A DNA stretch of 64,000 nucleotides from Terrisporobacter glycolicus ATCC 14880 = DSM 1288 (GTDB lineage: Bacteria; Bacillota; Clostridia; Peptostreptococcales; Peptostreptococcaceae), in assembly GCF_036812735.1 (NCBI RefSeq), contig NZ_CP117523.1, positions 3,720,001 through 3,784,000 of the forward strand, in the 5' to 3' direction. Of the stretch, positions 15,378 to 24,870 are shown piece after piece. Positions within the stretch are counted from its first letter, which is position 1. The number at the start of each line of letters is the position of its first letter. The translations under genes and the position numbers were made by a program. Below the pieces are notes generated by a model, which had not been told where the DNA came from, did no database searches, and saw only the letters and a program-made list of their open reading frames with translations.

Positions 15378-16769
15378 TTATAAAGATGATGGTACTGAGT
15401 GAACGCATTCTCCATGAACATCATGTAATGCTTCCATAATACCTTCTGATAAGCTTGGATGTGCATGTATTACTTTTCCTACATCCTTAGCTTTTAAACC
15501 TAAACCTACTGCTAGAGATAATTCAGTTAATAAGTCTGTACAGTGAGGTCCTACTAAAGTTGCCCCTATTATTACATCGTCTTTATCAACTAATATTTTG
15601 ATAAATCCTTGTATTTTTCCTATAGCTTTAGCTTTACCTAAACCTCTAAAATCAAATTTACCAACATGATATTCTATGCCTTCAGCTTTTAATTCATCTT
15701 CAGTTTTTCCTACACCTGCTACTTCAGGCTCTGTATATACACAACTTGGGATAGATTTATAGTTAACTGTTTCGCCATTTCCTTTTACTGCATTTTCTGC
15801 AGCTACCATACCTTCAGCAGATGCAACGTGTGCAAGCATTGCTCCTGGTATAATATCACCTATAGCATAAACACCTTCAAGATTTGTTTCCATATATTCA
15901 TTTACTTCAATGAATCCTCTGTCAGTCATTTTAACACCAGCTTCAGCTACACCAGAGTTAGCTAAGTTTGGTTTTCTTCCTGTACAAAGCAATACTACTT
16001 CTGCTTCTAAAGATTTGCCGTTATTTAAGTTAAGTTTAACTATGTCATCACTAACTTCAAAACTGTCAGTTGCAACGTTACACATAACTTTTATTTTGTC
16101 TTTCTTGAATTGTCTTGCAAGAGCTTTAGCACCATCAGAATCCATTCTTCCTAATATTTGTGGAAGAACCTCTACTATAGTAACTTTTGTTCCTAGTGAA
16201 GAATAGAACTGACCTATTTCAGATCCTATAACTCCACCACCTATTATAACCATAGATTTTGGTAGTTTTTCTAAACTTAATACCTCATCAGAAGTTATAA
16301 CATTTTTACCATTATATGGCATGAATGGGAATACTGTAGGTATAGAACCGTTAGCTAATATTATTTTATCAGCTTTAACTTTTTCTACACTTCCATCATC
16401 CTTAGTAACTTCTATAGTATTTTTATCAATTAGTTTTCCAAATCCATCTATCTTTTTTACTCCTCTTTTATCGAAAAGGAATTGGATTCCTGCAACTAAT
16501 TCATCAGTTATTTTTTGTTTTCTAGCTACTATAGCTTGAAAATCAGGTTTAACTTCTCCTTCAACATTTATTCCAAAAGATTTTGCTTCTTGAACTGTTC
16601 TTAATACATCACTAGAAGCTAATAATGCTTTAGTAGGTATACATCCTACGTTTAAGCAAGTTCCTCCTAGTCTATTTTTTTCTATTACTGTTACTTCAGC
16701 ACCAAGCATAGCTGCTTTTAAAGCTGCTACATATCCTCCTGGGCCACCACCAACTACTGCAACTTTCAT
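15378..16769 (-). CDS. lpdA: Dihydrolipoamide dehydrogenase
   Basis: A 463-residue FAD- and NAD-dependent disulfide oxidoreductase (E3/L protein). Residues 3-12 are the FAD-binding VAVVGGGPGG, the redox-active disulfide is C38/C43 in GGTCLNVGCIPTKALL, the second nucleotide-binding site is MVIIGGGVIGSEIGQ, and the C-terminus holds the His-Glu pair (HAHPSLSEGIMEAL). It reoxidises the dihydrolipoyl arm, here most plausibly that of GcvH encoded at the end of the same operon. The ATG at 16,769 is preferred, since the ribosome binding site GGGGGAT lies six bases upstream. An in-frame TTG two codons earlier lies too close to it. Confidence 0.95.
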   Translation of the reverse strand: MKVAVVGGGPGGYVAALKAAMLGAEVTVIEKNRLGGTCLNVGCIPTKALLASSDVLRTVQEAKSFGINVEGEVKPDFQAIVARKQKITDELVAGIQFLFDKRGVKKIDGFGKLIDKNTIEVTKDDGSVEKVKADKIILANGSIPTVFPFMPYNGKNVITSDEVLSLEKLPKSMVIIGGGVIGSEIGQFYSSLGTKVTIVEVLPQILGRMDSDGAKALARQFKKDKIKVMCNVATDSFEVSDDIVKLNLNNGKSLEAEVVLLCTGRKPNLANSGVAEAGVKMTDRGFIEVNEYMETNLEGVYAIGDIIPGAMLAHVASAEGMVAAENAVKGNGETVNYKSIPSCVYTEPEVAGVGKTEDELKAEGIEYHVGKFDFRGLGKAKAIGKIQGFIKILVDKDDVIIGATLVGPHCTDLLTELSLAVGLGLKAKDVGKVIHAHPSLSEGIMEALHDVHGECVHSVPSSL

Positions 16770-16802
16770 GTTCAATCCCCCATTTAACCTAAAACAAAAT
16801 TT

Positions 16803-17684
16803 TTATAACCCTGCTTCATCTAATATTTTTGGAACATTTTCTTCTGCACCAATTGCCATTATATGTACACCATCACATAGGTTTTCTTCTTTAAGTTGTC
16901 TAATGAATTCACCGGCCATCTTAATACCTTCTTGTACATAATTGCCTTTACCAGCTGCCTTTAATCTTTCTATTTGATCATCTGGAACAAATATCCCAGG
17001 AACATTTGCTGTCATAAACCTAGCCATTCCAGGTGATTTTAACGGAACTATACCAGCCATGATTTTACAATCCATATCCTTAGTAAGTTCTCTAAATTTT
17101 CTCATGTGTTCTATATCATAAACTGCTTGAGTTTGGAAAAATTTAGCTCCAGCATTTATTTTCTTCTGCATTTTTAATAATTGTACTTCTATTGGAGTAT
17201 ATTCAGGTGTAACACAAGCTCCTAAATAGAAGTCTGTTTTACCTTGTAATTCAAGTCCCACACTATCTGTACCTGCATTTAAAGTAGAAGCTGTTTTTAA
17301 TATACTTACAGAATCTAAATCAAATACTGGTTTAGCCTGTGGATGGTCACCTACACTTGTATGGTCACCTGTTAAAGCTAATAAGTTGTTTATACCGAAT
17401 ACACCAGCAGAAAGCATTTCACCCTCTATTGCGATTCTATTTCTATCTCTACCAGTCATTTGTATTACTGGCTCTAATCCTATATCCTTTAATAATTTAC
17501 ATGTAGCTAGAGAAGTTGCTCTCATTACAGCAGATTGGAAATCTGTTACGTTTGCAGCATGAACTCTTCCTACACATAATTTAGCACATTCTATTAAGTG
17601 AGAAAGGTCTGTACCTTTTGGTGGTGCCATTTCTGCAGTTACAGCGAATTCTCCTCTTTCAAATGCTTCTTGTAACTTACTCAT
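16803..17684 (-). CDS. metF: Methylenetetrahydrofolate reductase, catalytic subunit
   Basis: A 293-residue FAD-type TIM-barrel protein of the MetF family that reduces methylene-H4folate to methyl-H4folate in the methyl branch. Family motifs visible are FAVTAEMAPPKGTD, the GINNLLALTGD block (substrate and flavin site) and GAKFFQTQAVYD. It is the short acetogen type that needs the partner MetV, encoded directly upstream. There is no RnfC2 or NADH-binding subunit gene, so the electron donor is not evident. It has an AAGGGGGAT ribosome binding site. Confidence 0.95.
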   Translation of the reverse strand: MSKLQEAFERGEFAVTAEMAPPKGTDLSHLIECAKLCVGRVHAANVTDFQSAVMRATSLATCKLLKDIGLEPVIQMTGRDRNRIAIEGEMLSAGVFGINNLLALTGDHTSVGDHPQAKPVFDLDSVSILKTASTLNAGTDSVGLELQGKTDFYLGACVTPEYTPIEVQLLKMQKKINAGAKFFQTQAVYDIEHMRKFRELTKDMDCKIMAGIVPLKSPGMARFMTANVPGIFVPDDQIERLKAAGKGNYVQEGIKMAGEFIRQLKEENLCDGVHIMAIGAEENVPKILDEAGL

Positions 17685-17714
17685 GAAAATAATCCCCCTT
17701 TATTTACCTAACTT

Positions 17715-18389
17715 TTAAGCTTCAGCTTCAGCTTTTCTATTTGCGTTGTGTCTTCTTGGATTTAATTGTTTAGAATAATCTTTTGGAGCTCTTACTTCTA
17801 ATAAATTGTCTAGTTGATTTAAATCTCTAAGTCTTTCATAGATTTTTACCCATGCACAATCATTGTCTGGATCAACTTCACATTTACCATTTTTAGCTCC
17901 ACCACACGCACCATTTATTAAGCCTTTGGCACACATAGTAACTGGACAAATTCCTCCAGTCCAACCAAGTTCACATTCTCCACATGCTTTACATGCTTCT
18001 TCAAATTGACCAACTCTCTCAACTTCACCTATAAATAAAGTATTATTAGCTGGGTAAACAGGAATATTTTGTTTTTTAGTATTTTTTACAATAGTTTGAG
18101 TTCCATCTCCACATGCTAACGATAATATTGCATCAGCATCTTTTAACTCATTTTTTAATAATTTGAATTCTTTTTTACCTAGTAACAAGTTACAAGCCGT
18201 ATCTGGAAGAAGATATCCTAATACTTCTTTTCCTTCAGCTTCTAATAAAGCTTTCATTTCTTGTATTTCAGGTTCACCACCAGTTTTACTAGCAGCTGCA
18301 CATTGGTTACATCCTACTAATATAACCTTTTTAGCGTCTTTTAAAAATCCTAGTATTTCAGCCATTGGTTTTCTATCAGATATTACCAT
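17715..18389 (-). CDS. metV: MetV, zinc/iron-sulfur partner subunit of methylenetetrahydrofolate reductase
   Basis: A 224-residue cysteine-rich protein. The N-terminal half carries ILVGCNQCAAASKTGGEPEIQEM, and the C-terminal half has a dense cysteine set (EACKACGECELGWTGGICPVTMCAKGLINGACGGAKNGKCEVD). This is the MTHFR C-terminal zinc-ribbon type domain known to be needed by the clostridial and acetogen MetF enzyme. It likely binds an Fe-S cluster or zinc and passes electrons to the MetF flavin. It is encoded between folD and metF. A GGGGGG ribosome binding site precedes the ATG. Confidence 0.93.
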   Translation of the reverse strand: MVISDRKPMAEILGFLKDAKKVILVGCNQCAAASKTGGEPEIQEMKALLEAEGKEVLGYLLPDTACNLLLGKKEFKLLKNELKDADAILSLACGDGTQTIVKNTKKQNIPVYPANNTLFIGEVERVGQFEEACKACGECELGWTGGICPVTMCAKGLINGACGGAKNGKCEVDPDNDCAWVKIYERLRDLNQLDNLLEVRAPKDYSKQLNPRRHNANRKAEAEA

Positions 18390-18437
18390 AGATATTTTCC
18401 CCCCAAAGTTTTCTATTTCAAATACATTTGTGTCTAA

Positions 18438-19295
18438 TTACTTGTTGTTTTGTTGTTTACATGCTTTTATCACATGTTTAGCAAGTATAGAAGTTGTTAC
18501 TGAGCCAACACCTGCTGGAACTGGAGTTACCATTGATGCTTTTTCCACAACATCATCAGTATCAACATCTCCGCAAATTCCTCCACCTTCAGGTTTAGCA
18601 TTTATACCAACATCTATTACAACTGCACCTTCTTTAACATAATCAGATTTAACCATTCTCGCTCTACCAACACCTGCAACTAATACATCTGCATTAGCAC
18701 AAACCTTTGGCAAATCTTTAGTTTTTGAATGGCAAATTGTAACTGTAGCGTTTTCACCTAGTAGTAACATCGATACTGGTTTACCAACTACCATTGATCT
18801 CCCTAGTACAACCACATTAGCCCCTTTTAGTGGTACATTATAATGTTTTAATATTTCAACCACTGCTGTTGGAGTACATGGAGGGAATCCAGTTTTGTCT
18901 CCTTCCATAAGTTTTGCAGTATTCATTGGACTAAAGCAATCAACGTCTTTTTCTGGTGCTATAACATTTTTTATTACTTCTTCATCTATACCTTCTGGTA
19001 ATGGTCTAAAAGTTAATATTCCATGTACTGAAGTATCCTTATTTAACTTTTCTAATGTTTCTATATATTTTTCTTGAGTTGTTCCATCTGGTAACTCAGT
19101 AACCTCTGCTGTAATTCCTATTGTTTCACATTTTTTAAGAGCACCCTTTTCATATGAAAGGTCGTTAGGCTTAGCACCAACTCTTAAAATAGCTAATTTA
19201 GGTTGTATACCATCTTTAACTAAAGCTTCACATTCACCTTTTAATACTCCGCTAAGTGCATCTCCAACTGGTTTACCTTTAATTATTTCTCCCAC
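18438..19295 (-). CDS. folD: Bifunctional methylenetetrahydrofolate dehydrogenase/cyclohydrolase
   Basis: A 285-residue FolD catalysing methenyl-H4folate to methylene-H4folate reduction and, in most family members, the cyclohydrolase step. Motifs seen are the catalytic tyrosine-lysine region (SYEKGALKKCETIGI), PLPEGIDEEV, the NADP-site VVLGRSMVVGKPVSMLLL, and the C-terminal VTPVPAGVGSVTTSIL. Because fchA is also present, the cyclohydrolase activity may be shared. Translation starts at GTG (19293-19295) behind GGGAGGAAAAG. Confidence 0.95.
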   Translation of the reverse strand: MGEIIKGKPVGDALSGVLKGECEALVKDGIQPKLAILRVGAKPNDLSYEKGALKKCETIGITAEVTELPDGTTQEKYIETLEKLNKDTSVHGILTFRPLPEGIDEEVIKNVIAPEKDVDCFSPMNTAKLMEGDKTGFPPCTPTAVVEILKHYNVPLKGANVVVLGRSMVVGKPVSMLLLGENATVTICHSKTKDLPKVCANADVLVAGVGRARMVKSDYVKEGAVVIDVGINAKPEGGGICGDVDTDDVVEKASMVTPVPAGVGSVTTSILAKHVIKACKQQNNK

Positions 19296-19395
19296 TCTAC
19301 TTTTCCTCCCACATTTTTAAAGATTATTTTCCGTATTGTCATTAATTAAATTATATATTTATCTTATTATCTTCGCTTTTATATAAATAATTTTG

Positions 19396-19439
19396 TATAA
19401 AAATATATTATAATTTTAAAGTTATAATATATTTTTATA
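19396..19439 (-). other. 18-bp perfect AT-only stem-loop between fchA and folD
   Basis: Perfect inverted repeat: 19396-19413 pairs with 19422-19439 around an 8-nt loop. It contains no G-C pair and no U-tract distinct from the stem, so it is not a normal terminator. It lies inside the ~170-nt non-coding gap of the operon. Confidence 0.55.
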
Positions 19440-19462
19440 TTATTAGTTTAACTTCAAAATCC

Positions 19463-20095
19463 TTATCCTAAAGCAACTAATACTTTTTCATATACTTCAT
19501 CACAAATTTTAACTCCATCTTGAACTAATTGATTACATTCTTTTTCTATTTTCCCTGCATATTCCCTGTCCTTCATTGAATTAACATTAATTATTACATT
19601 CAATTGGCCTGATAATATGGCAGCTCTTAAGCATTGAACTCCGCATCCAACATCGCTTATGGCAAGTTTAGAACCTTTATCAACAAGTTCTTCATGCAGT
19701 TTTATAGAATCGAAGCATAATCTTACTATATTCATAGGTACTTCACATGCAACTTTTAAACATTTTTCCATTGTTTCAGATTTATATTGCTTTTCTTCTT
19801 CAGTAGAAGTTGGAAGACCATATGCTTTTGATAATGGGTAAAATCCTTCTGCATCTTTATCTATCATAGATAAAAGCTCTTCTTCTAATTTTGCTGCTTT
19901 AGCTAGTATCTCTTGAATAGTTTCTTCATACTGAGCATACTTTTTCTTTCCAGTAGTTAAATTGCAAACCATACTTCCTAAAGCCATACCTATTGCTCCA
20001 GCAAGTGCAGCAGCTCCTCCGCCTCCTGGTACAGCAGATTTCGAAGCTAATACTTCAATAAAATCTACACAACTTTTTTGTGCTATTTTTTCCAT
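19463..20095 (-). CDS. fchA: Methenyltetrahydrofolate cyclohydrolase (FchA)
   Basis: A 210-residue all-helical protein of the FTCD-cyclodeaminase/FchA family. The glycine-rich opening SAVPGGGGAAALAGAIGMALGSMVCNLT and the segment DVGCGVQCLRAAI near residue 155 are diagnostic. It hydrolyses methenyl-H4folate reversibly between the Fhs and FolD steps. It is flanked by non-coding gaps with stem-loops on both sides, unlike most genes of the operon. It has an AAGGAGG ribosome binding site before the ATG. Confidence 0.93.
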   Translation of the reverse strand: MEKIAQKSCVDFIEVLASKSAVPGGGGAAALAGAIGMALGSMVCNLTTGKKKYAQYEETIQEILAKAAKLEEELLSMIDKDAEGFYPLSKAYGLPTSTEEEKQYKSETMEKCLKVACEVPMNIVRLCFDSIKLHEELVDKGSKLAISDVGCGVQCLRAAILSGQLNVIINVNSMKDREYAGKIEKECNQLVQDGVKICDEVYEKVLVALG

Positions 20096-20137
20096 AAAGA
20101 TTTATGCCTCCTTAAATTATTCAAGGTTAATTGTAGG

Positions 20138-20166
20138 GTAGTGCACAAAATAGTATTGTGCACTAC
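20138..20166 (-). other. 11-bp stem-loop between fhs and fchA
   Basis: GTAGTGCACAA (20138-20148) pairs perfectly with TTGTGCACTAC (20156-20166) around a 7-nt loop. On the minus strand CCTACAATT follows, so there is no U-tract. It is a candidate processing or stability hairpin. Confidence 0.55.
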
Positions 20167-20214
20167 TTCTTTAGTGTTTATATATTTAAAGATTAATTTT
20201 TTAATTTTAAAGTT

Positions 20215-21891
20215 CTAGAATAATCCTGAAATTACTCCATTTTCATCAACATCTATTCTTTCAGCAGCTGGACGTTTTGGAAGTCCTGGCATCTTCATTA
20301 TTTCTCCAGTAAGAGCAACAACGAATCCTGCTCCAGCAGAAACAGTTACTTGTCTAACTGTAATTTTAAATCCAGTAGGTCTGCCTAATACATTAAGATC
20401 ATCAGTTAAAGAATATTGAGTTTTAGCCATGCATACTGGCATATTCCCAAATCCTAAACCTTCTAATCTAGTTAATTCTTTTTTAGCTTGAGGAGTAAAG
20501 TTAACTCCATCAGCACCATATATCTTAGTAGCTATTGCTTCTATTTTTTCTACTAATGTTAAATCATCTTCGTAGCAGAATTGGAAGTCATTTTCTTGTT
20601 CGCAAAGTCTTAATACTTCCTCTGCAAGTTCAACTCCACCTTCTCCACCTTTAGCCCATACTTGAGATAAAGCAACGTTAACGCCTAATTCTTTACATTT
20701 AGTTCTAACTAATTCAACTTCAGCTTGAGTATCAGTTGGGAATTCGTTTATAGCAACAACTGCTGGTAATTTATAAACTTGAGTTATATTTTCAACATGT
20801 TTTAATAAGTTTGGAAGACCAGCTTCTAGAGCTTCTAAGTTTTCATTATTTAATTGATCTTTTGGAACTCCACCATTATATTTAAGCGCTCTAACTGTAG
20901 CAACTATTATAACAGCACTTGGTTTTAAGTTAGCCATTCTACATTTTATATCTAAGAATTTTTCAGCTCCAAGGTCAGCACCGAATCCTCCCTCAGTAAC
21001 AACGTAGTCTGCAAAGTGCATAGCCATTCTAGTAGCTATAACAGAGTTACATCCATGAGCTATATTAGCAAATGGTCCACCATGTACAAAAGCAGGCGTT
21101 CCCTCTAAAGTTTGAACTAAGTTTGGTTTCAAAGCATCTTTTAATAATGCAGCCATAGCTCCATTAGCTTTTAATTGTTCAGCAGTTACTGGTTGACCTT
21201 CAAAGTTATAACCAACAACTATTCTACCTAATCTAGCTTTTAAGTCCATAATATCACTTGCCAAACAGAAAGCTGCCATTACTTCTGAAGCAACTGTTAT
21301 ATCAAATCCGTCTTCTCTTGCAACACCATCAGCTCTAGATCCTAATCCATCAACTACGTTTCTTAATTGTCTATCATTCATGTCTACGCATCTTCTCCAA
21401 GTAATAGTTCTAGAATCAATTCCTAGTTCATTTCCTTGATGAATATGGTTATCTAATATTGCAGCTAATAAGTTGTTAGCTGCACCTATAGCATGGAAAT
21501 CACCAGTAAAGTGTAAGTTTATGTCTTCCATTGGAACAACTTGAGCGTATCCACCACCTGCTGCCCCACCTTTAATACCAAATACTGGCCCTAAAGAAGG
21601 TTCTCTTAATGCAACAAGTACATTTTTTCCTAATTTGTTTAATCCATCAGCAACACCTATAGTAGTAGTTGTTTTTCCTTCCCCCGCTGGAGTAGGGTTT
21701 ATAGCTGTAGTTAATATTAACTTAGCTTTTTTACCACCATTGTCTTGTTTTAATAGATTGTAATCTACTTTAGCTTTGTACTTGCCATATAACTCCAAGT
21801 CATCCTCTGTTAAACCTAATTTTTTACCTATTTCTCTAATATCTAGAGGTTTTGCCTCTTGAGCAATTTCAATATCTGATTTGAATCCCAT
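20215..21891 (-). CDS. fhs: Formate-tetrahydrofolate ligase
   Basis: A 558-residue enzyme that activates formate to 10-formyl-H4folate with ATP, the entry of the methyl branch. Family motifs present are the P-loop [18 protein letters not shown] (around residues 60-77), [36 protein letters not shown], and C-terminal [19 protein letters not shown]. The start used is ATG at 21,891, because the ribosome binding site GGGAGGAAT lies seven bases upstream. The longer GTG-initiated reading (to 21,906) would swallow that site. Usual length for the family is 556-560 residues. Confidence 0.96.
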   Translation of the reverse strand: MGFKSDIEIAQEAKPLDIREIGKKLGLTEDDLELYGKYKAKVDYNLLKQDNGGKKAKLILTTAINPTPAGEGKTTTTIGVADGLNKLGKNVLVALREPSLGPVFGIKGGAAGGGYAQVVPMEDINLHFTGDFHAIGAANNLLAAILDNHIHQGNELGIDSRTITWRRCVDMNDRQLRNVVDGLGSRADGVAREDGFDITVASEVMAAFCLASDIMDLKARLGRIVVGYNFEGQPVTAEQLKANGAMAALLKDALKPNLVQTLEGTPAFVHGGPFANIAHGCNSVIATRMAMHFADYVVTEGGFGADLGAEKFLDIKCRMANLKPSAVIIVATVRALKYNGGVPKDQLNNENLEALEAGLPNLLKHVENITQVYKLPAVVAINEFPTDTQAEVELVRTKCKELGVNVALSQVWAKGGEGGVELAEEVLRLCEQENDFQFCYEDDLTLVEKIEAIATKIYGADGVNFTPQAKKELTRLEGLGFGNMPVCMAKTQYSLTDDLNVLGRPTGFKITVRQVTVSAGAGFVVALTGEIMKMPGLPKRPAAERIDVDENGVISGLF

Positions 21892-21921
21892 AACTATTCC
21901 TCCCACAGTTTTTATAATAAG

Positions 21922-21953
21922 CAGTAAAAGTATTTTTTTATGTACTATTACTG
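21922..21953 (-). other. Stem-loop between cooC1 and fhs
   Basis: Arms 21922-21932 and 21943-21953 pair at 10 of 11 positions around a 10-nt loop rich in A on the minus strand. No U-tract follows it on the minus strand. Confidence 0.45.
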
Positions 21954-21976
21954 TTTTAATCTCACTTTATTAATTT

Positions 21977-22762
21977 TTAACTGTTCTGATTTTTTATCTC
22001 AACTAGTCTATTTTTAATAGCTTTTATCTCATTTCTAGTTGCTTCACTTATATCGTAAGGAGATTGGTTTGCTCTATCTGAATCAATTACTTGTTGATTA
22101 TAATGAATAAATCCTAAAGCTTCTCCATCTTCAAGATTACCCTTTATAAACTCAATATCTTGATTATCTCTCATTTTATTTCCAACTACATATACTTTTT
22201 TAACACCTATATCATTACCAAGTTTTTTAACTTTTCTATAGGTTTGTAAGCTTCTTTCACCAGGTTCAACTACCACTATAAATGCATCAACACCTTGAGC
22301 AGTACCTCTTCCTAAATGCTCAATTCCTGCCTCCATATCCATTACAACAACATCATTGTTTTGTAATATTAGATGTGAGCATAATCTTTTTAATAGGACA
22401 TGCTCTGGACATACACATCCAGATCCTCCTGTATCAACAGTACCTAATGTTAACAGTCCTACTCCATTATGTTCTTTACAATACTTTTCTGGAATATCAT
22501 CTACTTTTGGATTTAGTTTAAACATTTTATTAAAAGTACCTTGGCTAGTAGCAGTTCTTTCTGATACTAAGTTTTTCATTTCAGATATTGGTACAATTGA
22601 TTCATAAACATCCTTTGGAAAACCTAATGCTAAAGCTAGATTGGCATCTGGATCTGCATCAACAGCTACAACTCTAAAACCTTCATCTGCAAACATTCTT
22701 GCTATCATTGAGGAGAAAGTTGTTTTACCTACTCCACCTTTTCCTGTTATTGCTATTTTCAT
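21977..22762 (-). CDS. cooC: CooC-type nickel-insertion ATPase (copy next to cooS)
   Basis: A MinD/ArsA-type ATPase of 261 residues. MKIAITGKGGVGKTTFSS carries the deviant Walker A, and the pair of cysteines in GSGCVCPEH (C-x-C) is the metal-binding motif of CooC that coordinates Ni or Zn across the dimer. In Rhodospirillum and Carboxydothermus CooC inserts nickel into CODH. This copy, 146 nt downstream of cooS, is the likely CODH chaperone. I choose the internal ATG at 22,762, since the protein then begins as other CooC proteins do and a GAGGGAG site precedes it. A start four codons earlier is possible. Confidence 0.9.
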   Translation of the reverse strand: MKIAITGKGGVGKTTFSSMIARMFADEGFRVVAVDADPDANLALALGFPKDVYESIVPISEMKNLVSERTATSQGTFNKMFKLNPKVDDIPEKYCKEHNGVGLLTLGTVDTGGSGCVCPEHVLLKRLCSHLILQNNDVVVMDMEAGIEHLGRGTAQGVDAFIVVVEPGERSLQTYRKVKKLGNDIGVKKVYVVGNKMRDNQDIEFIKGNLEDGEALGFIHYNQQVIDSDRANQSPYDISEATRNEIKAIKNRLVEIKNQNS

Positions 22763-22838
22763 ATTCTCCCTCATCTCCCGTCCTTAGTGTATTGTCTTAA
22801 ATTTAATAAAAAGCTAATTTTTATGTAAATATATATAC

Positions 22839-22879
22839 AGTTAGTTTATTGTTAATTTAATATTAACAATAAACTAACT
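22839..22879 (-). other. 18-bp perfect stem-loop between cooS and cooC1
   Basis: 22839-22856 and 22862-22879 are perfect inverted repeats around a 5-nt loop, just after the cooS stop codon. The minus strand continues GTATATATATTT, so there is no terminator U-tract. It is a strong candidate for a 3'-end stabilising hairpin after a processed cooS message. Confidence 0.6.
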
Positions 22880-22908
22880 TTTATTAACTTAATTTTCTAG
22901 ATTATTTA

Positions 22909-24870
22909 TTATTCAGCAGTCACTTCTGCTAATCTTTTATTTAAAATTCTTTCTTGATATAAAGTTTCAAATGCTGGACGCTTAGATTCTATATCATCCA
23001 TTATCATTTTAGCTAATTCTACTGGATCTTCGTTAACATAGAAGCAAGCTCCTACTTGATCTTTTAATCCTCCACATAATAATTCAACAGCTCTAGAAGA
23101 ACCTGTAACTGGTGGCATAACACCTAAGAAAGTATCTATACCAGAAGATACAACATAAGTACCTATTGCTACAGCTTTTTCTGACATCCACTCTGGAGCA
23201 CATCCAGCAACTGGTAAGTCAGATATATCCATATCACAAGCATTAGCTACTAATGAACAAACATTCAGTATACGAGAGTTATCAACACAAGATCCTAAAT
23301 GTATTACAGGAGGTATATCAACTAATTCACAAACCGTTGCTAAACCTTTTCCTGCATATTTAGGAGCATTTTCTTTTAGCATTAAACCATTCTTACAAGC
23401 TGCAGAAGCTCCACATCCTGTAGTTACTACTAAGAAATCATTTTTAATTAATTCTTTTATTATAGTTAAATGGTTATAGTTAGATGGAGTTTTAGCATTG
23501 TTACATCCAACAACACCTACAACCCCTCTTATTACTCCAGATGCAAGAACATCTACTAATGGTTTTAATGTATCCATTTCATCTATTTGTGTATTAACAA
23601 CATTATTTAATTGTCCTACTATAGCTTCTTCAGCATATCCAACCATACCTTCTGATTTTAAATCTGGAACTAAAACTTTAGATGCATCTCTATTTTTAAA
23701 GTTCATTATAGCTTCTCTTACTATTGTTTTAGCATCTTCCATAGCTGTATCTTCATGGAATTCCATATGTGTAGCACCAGTTATTCTAGCTTTTGGAGAT
23801 GTAGTTATAAATTTAGTATGATAATGGCTAGATAATTCAGGTAAAGCTGGGAATATACACTGAACGTCAACTATCATAGCTTCAACAGCACCAGTTATTA
23901 TAGCTAATTCTTGCTGATGGAAGTCACCAGCTATTTTAACACCATGTCTCATTGTTAATTCATTACCTGTACAACATATTCCAGATAATGTTATTCCATC
24001 AGCTCCAACTTCTTTAGCTAATTCTTGCATTTCTGGTAATTCAGAAGCTGCAACTATCATTTCTGATAATGTTGGCTCATGTCCATGTAATATTATGTTT
24101 ACATTGTTTCCTGCTAATACATTTAAGTTAGCTTCAGTATGAACTGGCTTTGGAGTTCCAAATAATATATCGGAAATCATTGTACCTATCATAGATCCTG
24201 CCCAACCATCTGCCATTGAACATCTCATTGACATATGTATTAGGGAATCTAAGTCAGCTGTACATCCTATATGAGTTGAATGCATCACTGTAGCTATTTC
24301 TCTATCTATAGCCCTTGGCTCTATTCCTAATTTATTCCATAATTCTTGTCTTACTTTTGGAGCTCTTTTTAATAATTTTGATACACCAAATGGTTTACCA
24401 AATTCCATTAAACATACTTCAGCTACTTCATGAGCCAATTCATATATATCTTTACCTTCAGGATCAACATCCATAAATTTAGCGAACTCTATTAATTTTT
24501 GAGGTTCTTTAACTTGATAGTCTCCACCAGGGCAAGTCAATGCTAATGTATGAGTTATATCTCTAGCATGATCTGAATGGGCAGCAGTACCAGCAGCAAC
24601 CATTCTAGCAAAGTTTCTACCAACTATAGTATGCTCGTCAGCTCCACAAAGCCCCCTTGGAGTTTTTGCACTTATTCTACATGGTCCCATACCACAGTTT
24701 CTACAACATACACCTTGAAGACCAAAACCACATTGAACTTTGTATCCTAACTTTCTTTTATACATAGTTTCAACGCCATCTTTTTCTGCCTTCTCTAACA
24801 TTACCTTACTGTTTAAGTCTATTGTCATGTTTTGCATTTGCTCAAGAACGTTAATATCTTTTTTTTCCAT
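22909..24870 (-). CDS. cooS: Anaerobic carbon monoxide dehydrogenase catalytic subunit
   Basis: A 653-residue Ni-Fe CODH (AcsA/CooS type) that interconverts CO2 and CO and feeds CO to AcsB. The N-terminal cluster motif reads C47 and C55 (D-cluster at the dimer interface), then C56, C59, C64 and C75 (B-cluster). C-cluster regions are recognisable in order: HGHEPTLSE, LSGICCTGNE, CIFPALPEL, GVVGCNN, TTGCGASAACKNG and HLGSCVDNSR. The ATG at 24,870 is chosen because GAGGGGAAAAAGAAT precedes it at proper spacing. A longer reading adds 17 residues without family support. It is the first gene of the 14-gene operon, after a ~500-bp gene-free upstream region. Confidence 0.96.
   Translation of the reverse strand: MEKKDINVLEQMQNMTIDLNSKVMLEKAEKDGVETMYKRKLGYKVQCGFGLQGVCCRNCGMGPCRISAKTPRGLCGADEHTIVGRNFARMVAAGTAAHSDHARDITHTLALTCPGGDYQVKEPQKLIEFAKFMDVDPEGKDIYELAHEVAEVCLMEFGKPFGVSKLLKRAPKVRQELWNKLGIEPRAIDREIATVMHSTHIGCTADLDSLIHMSMRCSMADGWAGSMIGTMISDILFGTPKPVHTEANLNVLAGNNVNIILHGHEPTLSEMIVAASELPEMQELAKEVGADGITLSGICCTGNELTMRHGVKIAGDFHQQELAIITGAVEAMIVDVQCIFPALPELSSHYHTKFITTSPKARITGATHMEFHEDTAMEDAKTIVREAIMNFKNRDASKVLVPDLKSEGMVGYAEEAIVGQLNNVVNTQIDEMDTLKPLVDVLASGVIRGVVGVVGCNNAKTPSNYNHLTIIKELIKNDFLVVTTGCGASAACKNGLMLKENAPKYAGKGLATVCELVDIPPVIHLGSCVDNSRILNVCSLVANACDMDISDLPVAGCAPEWMSEKAVAIGTYVVSSGIDTFLGVMPPVTGSSRAVELLCGGLKDQVGACFYVNEDPVELAKMIMDDIESKRPAFETLYQERILNKRLAEVTAE

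Noticed and set aside
22839-22879. Terminator ending a separate cooS transcript
   Set aside because: The stem is perfect, but the minus strand after it reads GTATATAT rather than a T-run, and cooC1 follows on the same strand, so an operon hairpin is more likely.
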